Origin: Anthonomus grandis grandis
Taxonomy: Eukaryota; Arthropoda; Insecta; Coleoptera; Curculionidae
Length of the DNA stretch: 64,000 bases
Assembly: GCF_022605725.1 (NCBI RefSeq)
Contig: NC_065550.1
Coordinates: 5,642,001-5,706,000 of the forward strand
Direction of reading: 5' to 3'
The notes under the pieces were generated by a model. The model saw nothing but the letters and a program-made list of their open reading frames with translations. It had not been told where the DNA came from and did not search any database. Shown one piece after another: positions 54,066 to 63,222 of the stretch. A program made the translations under genes and the position numbers. Within the stretch, counting starts at the first letter, position 1. Every line of letters begins with the position of its first letter.

Positions 54066-55811
54066 CGAGCCCTAACAACTATATGTTGGAACAAGCAGTT
54101 ATTTTGAAATAAAATGCCCATTTAGCGAAAATATTTTATTAAATTTTTTTTTAATCATAAATATAAAATAAACAAGCTTTTTTATAATGTTTAATATTGT
54201 TTTTATAATTTATTTATATATTTTAAGTTATTTAGTATTTAATTACTTGGTAAATAATTGAAAAATGCTGACAACTAAATATTGGAACAAGTGAGTTTTA
54301 AAAAAGGAAAATACAAATTAGTAAGGCGTAACGTCGCCCTTAGCTTGAATAACAGCCTGAACTCTATGAGGCATTGTACCAACTAGACCTTCACAAAATT
54401 CAGGGGTGAAACTATCCCATATTTCCTGTAGTTTAGCACGTAGTTGTGGCAAAGTACGCTGCGGACTATTTCTTAGGCGTTGCTTCATTTTGTGCCAAAG
54501 TGTTTCGATTGGATTGAGATCCGGGCTGCTAGAGGGGTGTGACAAAACTTTCATATTATGTTTCCCCATCCATTTTTTGGTAGATTTAGCAGTATGACAT
54601 GAGGCACCGTCCTGTTGAAAGATAAAATCTTCAGATGGATATAAATTTGCTGCACTTGGCAAAAGCGAATGTTCGAGAATGTCTTGATATTTTTCTGCAT
54701 TTACTATGCCATCAATAAAGTGTAACGTTCCCAACCCTTTAGCTGACATACAACCCCACACCATGATGCCCTGTGGGAACTTTACAGTCCTTTTAAGACA
54801 ATCCTTATGGAATGCTTCTGTTTTGTCCCGAATCACAGGCTTTCGATAATTTCCGACACAGACATCAAATTTGCTTTCGTCGCTATGAATAACTTTGCTC
54901 CAATTTTCTTTGGTCCACGAGAGTTTTGATTTGGCCCAAATGTAACGATTCCTTTTTTGAGTCTCCGTTAACAATGATTTTTCTTTGGCCTAGGCGAAAA
55001 AATGAGAAAAATGAAAATAATATAGCACAGAACAGCCTATTAAACATACCTTATAAAAACTAAGACCGCTCTTGTGGAAATATATCCACGGTAGCATTCT
55101 CTGGAAAAATTTATCCCACTTTCTCTATTCCTTGCAGTTACTTCTCGTAGAGTATTTCTCTTCTTCCCGACTCACAAATTTTAATCAAGTTCCTTACATT
55201 TCTTTGAGAAACAACTTTTGGACGTCCTGAACTTTTGCCGCGAACACCAATATTGGCAGATCACCATATTTTTTAATTATATTAAATATAGTGGTTCTTG
55301 CAACATTTAATTCACTGGAGATTTCTCGCATTGTTTTCCCTTTATGGTACTGCCGGATAATAATTTCTCACACTTTTAGATCAGTAGGTTTTCCACGAGC
55401 CATTATTGTATTTTACTCATAATAAAAATGACAGTAATTGATTATTAATGGTCAAGTAACGCATCAAAATTTTTATTGTTGACAACGCACTACTTAATTT
55501 TGTTTATTCAAAGCCATCTTCGCGTCATGCTAATAAAACTGGAAAAATTTGAGCAAAAGCAACCCATGTTTCAACATTTAGTTTTTTTCATTCATTTTCG
55601 TTTCAACATTTCATTTTTTGATTATCAAACAATTAAAATAAATATTATTTAACATCAAAATTTTATTAAACCTTAAAAATAATTCTCTAAACAATAAAAA
55701 ATTTTGTTAATTTATTATTTTTAAATAAAAAAAAATTTATTAAAAGAATTACGGTAAACTGGAATTTTATTCGTAAAATGACTACTTCCAATATATAGTT
55801 GTCTGGGCTCG
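54066..55811 (-). mobile_element. Tc1-type transposon nested in a Tc1 element, 1746 bp
   Basis: The ends CGAGCCC(TA)ACAACTATAT and, in reverse complement, CGAGCCC(AG)ACAACTATAT are flanked by TA (54064-54065, 55812-55813). A second copy of the aacta-atattggaacaag motif at 54268-54290 and its mirror near 55570 show an inner repeat layer. The minus-strand transposase is partly damaged. Confidence 0.86.
54318..55403 (-). pseudogene. Tc1-type transposase (DD34E), C-terminal half open
   Basis: The N-terminus at 55403 (MARGKPTDLKV) has a stop and a frameshift around the helix-turn-helix (HKGKTMREISSELNVARTTI). From 54974 the frame is open for 218 codons: WSKVIHSDESKFDV (first Asp), GIMVWGCMSAKGLGTLHFID, FQQDGASCHTAKS (second Asp) and SPDLNPIETLWHKMK (Glu), with 34 residues between. 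It ends AKGDVTPY. It is more intact than the transposase it interrupted, as expected for a later insertion. Confidence 0.86.
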
Positions 55812-56041
55812 TATACCAGAAACTTAATTTTAAGTATGCCACGATGTTTGCAAGCTGTAATTGATAACGACGGTGCGCGTACTAAGTATAAAAAAGATAT
55901 TTTTTAGTTTTGGTTTATTGATAAAATGTGTTCCAAATAAAAATAAATATCGAAAAATAAAAATGTTTTGTATCAATATTATTATTTAAATATGTAATTA
56001 TTAAGACTCCAAAAATTCATAATGCGTAAATAAACGTGTGT

Positions 56042-56285
56042 CTCTAAGATATATCGTGTATTTTATTATGTTTAACTTATACACCAAGTTTGAAGGTGTA
56101 ACAAAATTATTACTAATTACTACGATTTTTTAAGTTATTTGGGGGTGGCTTACACCCCTTCATCCCCTGAAAAACCATGTCTCTGAGATATATCATGTAT
56201 TTTATTATCTTTGATTTATACACCAAGTTTGAAGGTGTAACAAAATTATTACTAATTACTACAATTTTTTAAACTATTTGGGTTA
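56042..56285. repeat. tandem duplication, period about 139 bases
   Basis: ctctaagatatatcgtg at 56042 recurs as ctctgagatatatcatg at 56181. Both copies share ttatacaccaagtttgaagg and the following taattactac stretch. It lies in the 3' region of the outer Tc1 element. Confidence 0.75.
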
Positions 56286-56622
56286 ATTTAAGTTATTTAT
56301 TATTTTACAAACATTTATCTTTGATCCCGAAAAAAAAATGAAATCTACACTTTTTTTGTCTATATGTAATTATAGTTTTTCTTTTAACTTTATTTTAGAT
56401 GTTTAAAATCAGATTTAATCCTTAAATATGCAAAAAAATAGATTGCGTGCAGAACTTATCTGGGCGACTGTAAAAATTTGATTTTCGTTTCTGATTCTGT
56501 TGCTAAGGTCCATGACGGAATGCGATTTACTATAAAAGACTAGAAGACAATTTCCTACCTAAATTTTAATGTCCCAGTTTTTTTGCGGCACGATGGTATG
56601 CTCATATTGTTTTGTCACTTAC

Positions 56623-56806
56623 CAGTTATTTTATTAGAATTCAATTCTTTTTGTTTTTTATCATCTGCCTTTATGGATTGTGGTTGGCGCTCATTATTAC
56701 TTGTACCACTGCTCTTTGGGCGAGCAGATTTAGGTCTCACCAGCCCAGCACTGCTTTGCCTGACATTTGAAAAATTGTTTAGTATTGTGGATTGAATATT
56801 TACTTC
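56623..56806 (-). CDS. TRAF3IP1: IFT54 exon 3
   Basis: The acceptor is ACATTTTCAG. The exon reads EVNIQSTILNNFSNVRQSSA, then GLVRPKSARPKSSGTSNNER and KKQKELNSNKIT, and ends with g before GTAAGT (phase 1). Low-complexity, Arg/Pro/Ser-rich middle region. A Tc1 element ends 26 bases into the following intron. Confidence 0.85.
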
Positions 56807-56864
56807 CTGAAAATGTTAGTTAGACACTTAATAAAATGTATTTCAGAAAATTTAATTAACTAAC

Positions 56865-57484
56865 CTCATTTGTTGAAGTTGGTTCTTGGTTATTTTCTTC
56901 ATTTTCTGAAGTCTTATCATTTTGTTCTGGCGTAATATTCCTAGTTTGAATATCATTTTTATTGTCCTCAATGGTTTTTTCTTCTTTTGGTGTAACTTTT
57001 ATATTTAACGGTTCTTCTGTTGCATCTTTTTGAGTTTTTGGTTCCTCTTGAGCTTTACTATTCTTGATAGGTTGCTCTTTGACTTTTTTTGTACTGGACT
57101 CTTGCTTTTTTGAACTGTCTTCCTTTTCCGTCTTTTTTCGAGACAATTCTTTGTTACTTTTCCGCGTCGAATCTTTCGTTGTTTCCCTATCAGTAGACTT
57201 TGGGGTGGATTTTACATTTTTTTCTCTGGTTTTACTTAGGTCCCTTTTCTTTATGCTTTCCCGGGAACTTGTCTTTTTTTCAATTTTCTCTTTATCAGGT
57301 TTCTTGGTACTTTTTTCATGGGCTAAATTTTCTCCTGAGTTCACCTTCTTGACATAGTCGGTTGTATCGATTTTCTTGTCGATACATTTGGCGATTGTTT
57401 GCAATAAAATGTTCGTTTCCGTAGGTTCAAGACCCGCTACTATTTTGCTTGAACGCACTTTCAATTCAGTTTTTGAAACAGTTT
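56865..57484 (-). CDS. TRAF3IP1: IFT54 exon 2
   Basis: The acceptor is TTTTTTTAG. The first codon is completed by the last base of exon 1, giving IDAV-K-TVSKTELKVRSS, then KIVAGLEPTETNILLQTIAK, the end of the N-terminal calponin-homology-like domain. From about residue 130 it is a long Lys/Glu/Ser-rich segment (KPDKEKIEKKTSSRESIKKR and similar), as in the family. It ends NNQEPTSTNE before GTTAGT. The frame is open across the short upstream intron, but intron sequence is not coding. Confidence 0.9.
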
Positions 57485-57547
57485 CTAAAAAAACATCAAA
57501 ATTTAATATGAGAACAAAATAAGAATCTGTAAAAATGAAATACTTAC

Positions 57548-57797
57548 TGACAGCATCGATGAGCTTATTCAAGAAGGCCACTTTGGCCTCCTTTTCCTTA
57601 ACATTTTCGGAATTTAGTTCAACTTCGGTAAACAGTCCCTTCAAAAACCCCGTCTCTTTAATAACAGCCCGAATTACGTCGTGTAAAAACCTAAACGGAG
57701 GTTTCCTCAACAGTTTTTCACCTAATGCGGGTTTTTTCACGTATTTCCCTAAAGATTTTTGTGTTTTTGCTATCGTGTCCGCGTTAATTTCTGACAT
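57548..57797 (-). CDS. TRAF3IP1: IFT54 exon 1 with start codon
   Basis: ATG at 57797-57795. MSEINADTIAKTQKSLGKYV, then KKPALGEKLLRKPPFRFLHD, VIRAVIKETGFLKGLF and AKVAFLNKLIDAV: the N-terminal calponin-homology-like domain of IFT54, which in the family binds tubulin and the IFT-B core. It ends with a (57548) before GTAAGTA. The seven exons total 1746 nt, 581 codons plus stop, somewhat shorter than vertebrate TRAF3IP1. The gene serves assembly of sensory-neuron cilia and possibly sperm flagella in insects. No coding lesion is seen. Confidence 0.92.
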
Positions 57798-57859
57798 GTT
57801 TTGAAATAGGCTACATTGACGTGGACAAAGTGCTGATACATTGTTGACATTAGATTTTC

Positions 57860-57873
57860 GTTGTTAGGGTAAC
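57860..57873 (+). promoter_or_regulatory. X-box-like RFX site, proximal
   Basis: GTTGTTAGGGTAAC matches 13 of 14 positions of the ciliary X-box consensus GTHNYYATRRNAAC (the T of the central AT is G). It is 63 bases upstream of the IFT54 ATG, the usual distance for ciliary genes. Confidence 0.6.
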
Positions 57874-58000
57874 TGAATAGCAGCGGATCCATTCAGAAAT
57901 AGGTTTGTTAAGCGCGTGCGATCACATTCTCAAGTCTATTAATGTTGTCATTGGGGTTGCCATATCAACCATAGCTTTATGGTTTTACGAATTGCTTCGG
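57874..58000. promoter_or_regulatory. IFT54 upstream region squeezed against a LINE
   Basis: Only about 200 bases separate the IFT54 ATG from recognisable Jockey-type LINE sequence. The promoter must lie within this interval or inside the LINE. Confidence 0.4.
57956..57969 (+). promoter_or_regulatory. X-box-like RFX site, distal
   Basis: GTTGCCATATCAAC matches 13 of 14 positions of the X-box consensus and is nearly palindromic. It is about 160 bases upstream of the IFT54 ATG. It lies close to the 3' end of a minus-strand Jockey-type LINE, so it could be host promoter or LINE-derived sequence. Confidence 0.6.
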
Positions 58001-59212
58001 GTCTTATTGGACTGTGATTCACCGGCTAGGTGAATTGCTCTTGCTTATTTTTTGACTTTCCTCTGGGTGGGAATTTTTTTGGTTCACTTTCTTGGACTAA
58101 TTGTTTGATTTTGTTGGGTGCAACCTAGGGTGTGCGGTGCGGGAGCGAGGGATTTTTTTTTTTAATTGAGGATTGGTTTTTGGGGTTTAGAGAGTGAGTG
58201 TGTTCCTTTGTTCGATGCAAAGCTTTGGCTGGAAGTCGGAGCTGGAAGTTTTGTCTGTTGTTTTGTGTTTTTTTTTTTAATTTTTGTTATGAGTTTAGAA
58301 TAATCTAGTAATTAAATTCTCTCATAGCAGGATTCTATACGAACAAATTTTTGTTTTATTTTGGTGGTCTGATTTCTAGATGGAATTCTTTTATTGTTTT
58401 GTTTTTGCAGTCTTTTCATTTGTTTTTAAATTTTATGTGTTTTTTACGTAGGAATTTATCTATTTGGAGATTTGGAGATTTGGAGAGTATTTCGTCGTTT
58501 CTGAGAAACCACGGTGATTCTTCTAAGAACTTTGTTTTCGAAAGTTTGCATTTTTTTAGATATGTTTTTGGGGCTCTAATGAATGCGTTTTGAGCAGTAT
58601 GTTAGATTGGGTCTTACGATTTGTTTGTAAATTAAGGTTTTGTTATTTTAGTTAAGAGGACTTTTTTTACATAGTAGGCTGTATAATGATTGGAATTGTC
58701 CGTTACATTCTTAGATTGCTTTTTCTATGTGGGTTTTAAAGTTTCCTAGTGTATCCAACTGGATTCCTAGATATTTTGCACTGTTTGGCCAGAGTATTTC
58801 TTTATTTTCTATTTTAATTTTATTTTTGGGCATTGTTCTTTTCTTGGCTTTCGTTTCTTTCGGTGTTAATCTTAATTTTCCATTTTTTAGGGATAAATAT
58901 TAGGTTTAGGTGTTTTTGAAGCTGAATAACTATAGTTAAAATCGCTCTTATCGTGCGGGTGTATCGGATTATCAACGACAAACTTTTGTAGTTACGTTTC
59001 ATTTCAATTTGCGCAATAACGTTTTTTAACTATAACGCGTCAGATAAATGAAACAGATATATGCAGCGTTAATGTATCAAACGAAGATAAAATGATAAAT
59101 GTCAGTGGTTCTAAAACAATACTTTCATAACAAAAAAAAAATTCGAACATGCCTGTCTCGTTTCGATTGACGGATGACAATATTTGTCACAAGATAATTT
59201 AAATTTCAAATT

Positions 59213-60493
59213 ATGGAAAAGAAAAAGCCTGGATTTCTAAATCCTCAAGCCAAGAAAATACTACTTAATGTTATTAATTACTTCGAGAACGAAAAATAAA
59301 ATAAAGGGTTGCCTAAGAATGTACAAGAAGAAGTAGCTAAAGCGCTTGGAATTAGTTTAAGAATGGTGCAAAAGGTTGTATATGAAAACAAGAACAACCT
59401 TATTCCCAAGAAGGAAAAAAGTGTAAAAAGTCGAAGACTGCAGATTTAAGTGAATGTGTAAAAATGGAAGTAAGGGATAGGATTTATGAACTATATAGGC
59501 TAAAAACAAATATAACGCTGCCATTTCTGACGGATGTTTGAAAGCAACGCGGCGTTTTGGAAATTGGACTTTCTGCTTTATCAAAATTAATTAAAAGCAT
59601 ATGTTTTCGCTATAAAAAAGACTGCAATAGAAGATATTTGTGTAAACTACCAAATATTGTGAGCCAACTAATAGGATTTTTAAGACAATATACACAAAAT
59701 GAAAAATCAAAGTTAAGGAAAGTGGTATTCTTAGATGAAACTTTGATGGCAAGATAAATCTGTGAAAAGCGTGAAAAAAAAAAGGATGTTATTATTTTAC
59801 ATGCCGGGTCTTCAACGGGATTCGTTCCAGGTGCAAGTTTAATTTTTTCTGCTAAGTCTAAAAGTATGGATTATCATGACAATATGAATTGCGAAATGTT
59901 TGAAAAATGGTTAAAGGAACAGTTAATACAGAACTTGCAAGAACGTTCCTTAATAGTATTAGACAGTGCGTCGTATCATTCAAGAATTTTGAATAAACAA
60001 CCAAATGGAAGTTGAAGAAAAAGCGAAATTTATGAATGGTTAGTAAAAGAAAATCAGAAACCCTTGCCATATATGCTAAAATCCGAACTTCTTTCAATTG
60101 CAAAATCGCTGAAAAGACCAAAAATATATGCTGTTGACGAAATGGTACGTGAATATGGCCATGGAAGTTTTAAGATTGCCACCATACCATTGTCAGTTTA
60201 ATGCCATTGAGCTTATCTGGGCAGGGTCAAAATCTTATTATGAGAAGCATGTGGGTGCTGGGCTTAGATCTGACCAGGTTGAAGCTATTTGGAATGAGGC
60301 ATTGAATCACATCACAAAGGAGTATTGGCGGAAATCAGTGGATCACACAGAAAACATTATTAGAACCTGGTGGAAGAGAGAAAAAGTACTCGATATCCAA
60401 GTTAAACCATTGATCATTGCTCCATTTGAAGAAGATTCGGAAAATGACGAAGAGTTTTCCGACTCTGTTAGTGATAATGATAGTTATAATTAG
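59213..60493 (+). pseudogene. Sailor-like transposase (wide D-E spacing)
   Basis: MEKKKPGFLNPQAKKILLNV, stop, KNVQEEVAKALGISLRMVQK (helix-turn-helix), a shift near 59430, ADLSECVKMEVRDRIYELYR, VVFLDETLM (first Asp, about 59730), SLIVLDSASYHSRI (second Asp, codon 59962-59964) and LRLPPYHCQFNAIELIWAGS (Glu codon 60209-60211). The distance from second Asp to Glu is 247 bases, equal to 81-82 intervening residues once the frameshift between them is allowed for. This fits the DD82E group described as Sailor (from memory). It ends with an acidic tail (EEDSENDEEFSDSVSDNDSY). Four or more lesions; inactive. Confidence 0.78.
59263..59465 (+). repeat. left arm of internal inverted duplication
   Basis: Coding sequence for the helix-turn-helix region, repeated in reverse orientation at about 60525-60735 with roughly 90% identity. 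Confidence 0.8.
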
Positions 60494-60524
60494 TTTCTTT
60501 TTTTAGTCAAATTGTTTACTTCAT

Positions 60525-60735
60525 TTTTACACATTCACTTAAATCTTCAGTCTTCGGCTTCTTCCTTTTACACTTTGTTTCCTGCTTGAAAATAAGATTG
60601 TTCTTGTTTTCATATACAACCTTTTGCACCATTTTTAAACTTATTCCAAGCGCTTTAGCTACTTCTTCTTGTACATTCTAAGCAATCCCTTATTTTCTTT
60701 TTCGTTATTAAAATAATTTGTTTTCTTTTTGCATT
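60525..60735 (-). repeat. right arm of internal inverted duplication
   Basis: Reverse-orientation partial copy of 59263-59465, right after the transposase stop. It reads gcaccatttttaaacttatt where the left arm reads its complement with one or two changes. Confidence 0.8.
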
Positions 60736-61733
60736 TCGTTTATTATTTAGGTATGATTAAAAGGTACAATTTTTTTTTTAAACAAAGCTAAGTAAATAAA
60801 TTGGTGAATGCCCTGGGAGATAGAAATGCCCGTCGCATTCACCAGTTTTTTTTTTAGTTATTTTTTATCTTTTTTTGACTTTTAACTGATATAAAAAAAA
60901 GATAACACAACTTTTTTAATTTTCTGTGCATCAACGTATAGATCGGGTCGAACGACAAATAATAAATCATAAAATTAAAATGGCATTTTAAAAGTGAGAT
61001 TGTAACATGAACATGAGCATCACACACAATACAAATTAATTGTTTGTCATTATACCAAAATGTATAGTTTCCCAATAATTATTACAAAAAAACACAATCG
61101 CACATAAACAAAGAAGAAGACAAGATCAAATAATCGTTAAAAATTAGACGCTGTGCCCTGAAATCGACAAATTAGTATGTTATGCACATACATAGGGTCA
61201 TGCTAAATCGTATTCTAATTTCTCAAAAATATAGGTAACAACCATTCTTAAATGAAATATGTACAATTTTAATGAAAGGCTAGGGAGGCATTTTTGCTCT
61301 CATAAAAAAATATAAAATGCTTAGATTTAGATATTATTGCGTAAAGAAAAATTGATATTGAGAATTCCGTCTACTTCGGACAATTTTTTAAAAAAGAAAA
61401 GTAAATATGTCTGGCAACTTAGCAGAATATCGGAGATTCTAGGCATATACCGATGAGGCGTATACCCAACGGGCTTTATACTTATGGGCTTTCACGTCAT
61501 GAAAGGAAATAACCAACGTATGTTTTACATGTCGAATCTCGGATACGTAGTATTCCGCAGACATTTTTACGGCGTTAAAGGCATCACGTCAGTTAATAAT
61601 TATGATCTAAGGTGTATACGCGGCTTTAATATGTCACATGACAGCGTTCAATGTATTGTCAAACTCTCAAGGAAATAACATTTTGGCAGCCACTGATTTT
61701 TCAATTTGATTCATATTACGTGGTGACCTTTAA
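60736..61733. other. 3' part of the Sailor-like element, no coding recognised
   Basis: AT-rich. ggtgaatgccc...cattcacc at 60802-60842 is a small hairpin. An open frame at 61484-61678 has no recognisable features. Confidence 0.4.
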
Positions 61734-62694
61734 ACCCGCACGATAAGAGCGAAGGCGACTATATATTGTCTTGTTTTTTTGCTGTTGCAAATATGTAGGT
61801 GTCATCGGCAAAGAGAGCTGTGTTTGTGGCTGGGAAGAATTGTGGGATGTCTACTTGATATAAGTTAAAGAGAGTTGGGGATAGTGGGGAGCCTTGGGGG
61901 ACACCCGCTTTTATTTCTGTGAGATTTGATTTTGTGTTATTTTTTTTGTTTGGAAGGATCTGTCTTTTAGGAAGTTTTGTATAAGTTTGACTAAATTTAT
62001 GTTTATTTCTTGTTGATATAGTTTTAGTAGTAGGCCTTCGTGCCATACTTTATTAAACGCTTTTTCTATATCTAATAGTGCGCTAGCGCTGCTGCGCTTC
62101 TTCTGTTTTTGTTGTCTATTACATTTTGTATCAAATTACAGAGTTGGTGTTTTGTTAGGATTTCTTTTTGAAACCCGCATTGAGCTTCTGGGATGATTTT
62201 TTTTCCTCAGTTTCTTTTGTTAAGCGATCAGGTATGATTTTCTCGGTGATTTTGCTTAGAGTGGACAGTAGACTTATTGGTCGCTAGTTTTCGGGGTGTT
62301 TGAGTGATTTATTCGGTTTGGGGATAAGTGTAATTAGTGCTTTTTTCCATTCTGATGAGAAATGATTTTTATCATTAAATTTGTTATTTTGTCGTGACCT
62401 GGTGCTTTTTTGTTTGGCAAATTTATGATTAATTGATTTATTTCGTTGGAAGATACTGGTCTGGGAATGTTTGTTGGGTATTTTTCCAGATTTTCTATAA
62501 TTTTTTTTTTGTTTTTTGGTCAAGATCGGGGTTGCTAAAGGTTTGGTTGATATCGAATTGTTTTTTTAAAGATTCTGCAAAGCTGTTGCCTTTTTCTTGT
62601 TCTGTGGTTGCTAGTGTGTTGTTGTAGTTTTTCTTGTTGTACTTTTTCTACAAATTAATCAAACCAGATGTATTCAGAGCAATTTTATTTTAAA

Positions 62695-62740
62695 AGCTTA
62701 GCAGAGCGCTTTCGGCGTATGAGCCATCATCAGTGCTAAC
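62695..62740 (-). ncRNA. candidate hammerhead ribozyme core in Penelope-like 3' region
   Basis: The minus strand reads CTGATGA (62733-62727), a potential stem GGC...GCC, GAAA (62713-62710), a short stem AGC...GCT, then TA. Flanking TTAGC and GCTAA are complementary. Penelope-like elements are known to carry hammerhead ribozymes. The first base pair of stem I appears mismatched, so activity is uncertain. Confidence 0.4.
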
Positions 62741-62816
62741 TGAAATGAGTTGGGTGTTATATGCGTAAAAAACATTATAGTTAAAGCTGAACGAATGGAA
62801 TGTACTCACTTGTCAG

Positions 62817-63222
62817 TTAAGCCCAGAAGTTTACCATAGTGGGAACACATTTGATATTATTAAAATTATTTTTAAAAATTTGTTTAAGAACATTTATTTC
62901 GTTTTGAAAATTAGAAGGAGATAGAGGAATGCTTAAAAGACGGTGAATGTAACAATTAAAGGCAGCCATTTTGTGTTGGTGAGGGTGATTGGAAACATTT
63001 GAAATTATGTGGTCTGTTTGAGTGGGTTTCCGGTATATTGAAAATTCTAAACTATTTGATTGTTTATGTATTGTTAAGTCTAAAAAATTCAAATTATTAT
63101 TTGTTTCTATTTCTAGTGTGAAAGAAATCTTAGGATGTATTTGGTTTAGCTTGTTTAAGAGTAACTGAGCTCCTACTGTGTCACAGTTCAAGAAACAGAG
63201 ACAATCGTCAACATATGAACCA
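62817..63222 (-). pseudogene. Penelope-like reverse transcriptase, C-terminal part
   Basis: Open frame without lesions from the YVDD motif to the stop codon at 62819-62817; ends NIKCVPTMVNFWA. The catalytic fingers and palm upstream of YVDD are absent, as is any GIY-YIG endonuclease part. Confidence 0.82.

Larger units (their letters stand above)
53153..55908 (+). pseudogene. Tc1-type transposase (DD34E), interrupted
   Basis: MPALSPQQKAIIYTRLTNGV, then VPIRRIAEELGISKNTVSIA (helix-turn-helix), GSGRPKILNDIQDRELV. First Asp in VIFSDEEPF (about 53575). FQLDNAPIHTARIV (second Asp) and STDINPIENVWGKMA (Glu), with 34 residues between. It breaks at 54065, where the inner element enters, and continues at 55814 with YTRNLILSMPRCLQAVIDND and ends at 55908. 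Frameshifts near 53475 and 53600-53740. SPD has become STD. Confidence 0.82.
53019..56596 (+). mobile_element. Tc1-type transposon with a second Tc1 inserted
   Basis: The ends CTATCGTGCCGTAAAAAAAA (left) and, in reverse complement, CCATCGTGCCGCAAAAAAAC (right) are flanked by TA (53017-53018, 56597-56598). The plus-strand transposase is interrupted at 54066-55811 by another Tc1-type element. Its right end is 26 bases from the IFT54 exon 3 splice donor. Confidence 0.87.
58933..61761 (+). mobile_element. DD82E-type (Sailor-like) IS630-Tc1-mariner element
   Basis: The left tip TAGTTAAAATCGCTCTTATC and the reverse complement of the right tip TAGTCGCCTTCGCTCTTATC, both continuing GTGCGGGT, are flanked by TA (58931-58932, 61762-61763). 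The 2829-bp element carries a plus-strand transposase with a very wide Asp-Glu spacing, and an inverted partial copy of its own 5' coding region. It interrupts the Jockey-type LINE just after FADD. Confidence 0.82.
58001..62640 (-). mobile_element. Jockey-type LINE split by a Sailor-like transposon
   Basis: Minus strand: SSEWKKALITLIPKPNKSLK (about 62360), AGVPQGSPLSPTLFNLY (motif B, about 61905), ALFADDTYIFA (motif C, about 61800), interrupted at 61762. It resumes at 58932 with IQLQKHLNLIF, NKEILWPNSAKYLGIQLD and SPKNISKKMQTFENKVLRRI. The SPLSP motif and IPKP-x-K differ from the CR1-like LINEs elsewhere and fit the Jockey clade. 5' truncated near 62640. Multiple frameshifts. Confidence 0.78.
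62645..63222 (-). mobile_element. Penelope-like element fragment
   Basis: The minus strand encodes the end of a Penelope-type reverse transcriptase: SYVDDCLCFLNCDTVGAQLL (YVDD motif, about 63215-63160), then ISFTLEIETNNNLNFLDLTI, EFSIYRKPTQTDHIISNVSN and HPHQHKMAAFNCYIHRLLSI, with a stop at 62819-62817. The FLDLTI, IYRKPT-x-TD and HP-x-x-HK motifs are diagnostic of the family. The 3' part contains a hammerhead-like core at 62695-62740. The 5' half is missing; the junction with the following LINE is at about 63215-63222. Confidence 0.83.

Noticed and set aside
57064..57357. Plus-strand frame rich in Phe/Ser/Leu
   Set aside because: Antisense of the Lys/Glu-rich IFT54 exon 2.
61484..61678. 64-codon frame in the Sailor-like element
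   Set aside because: No recognisable domain and no conserved start context; insufficient support.
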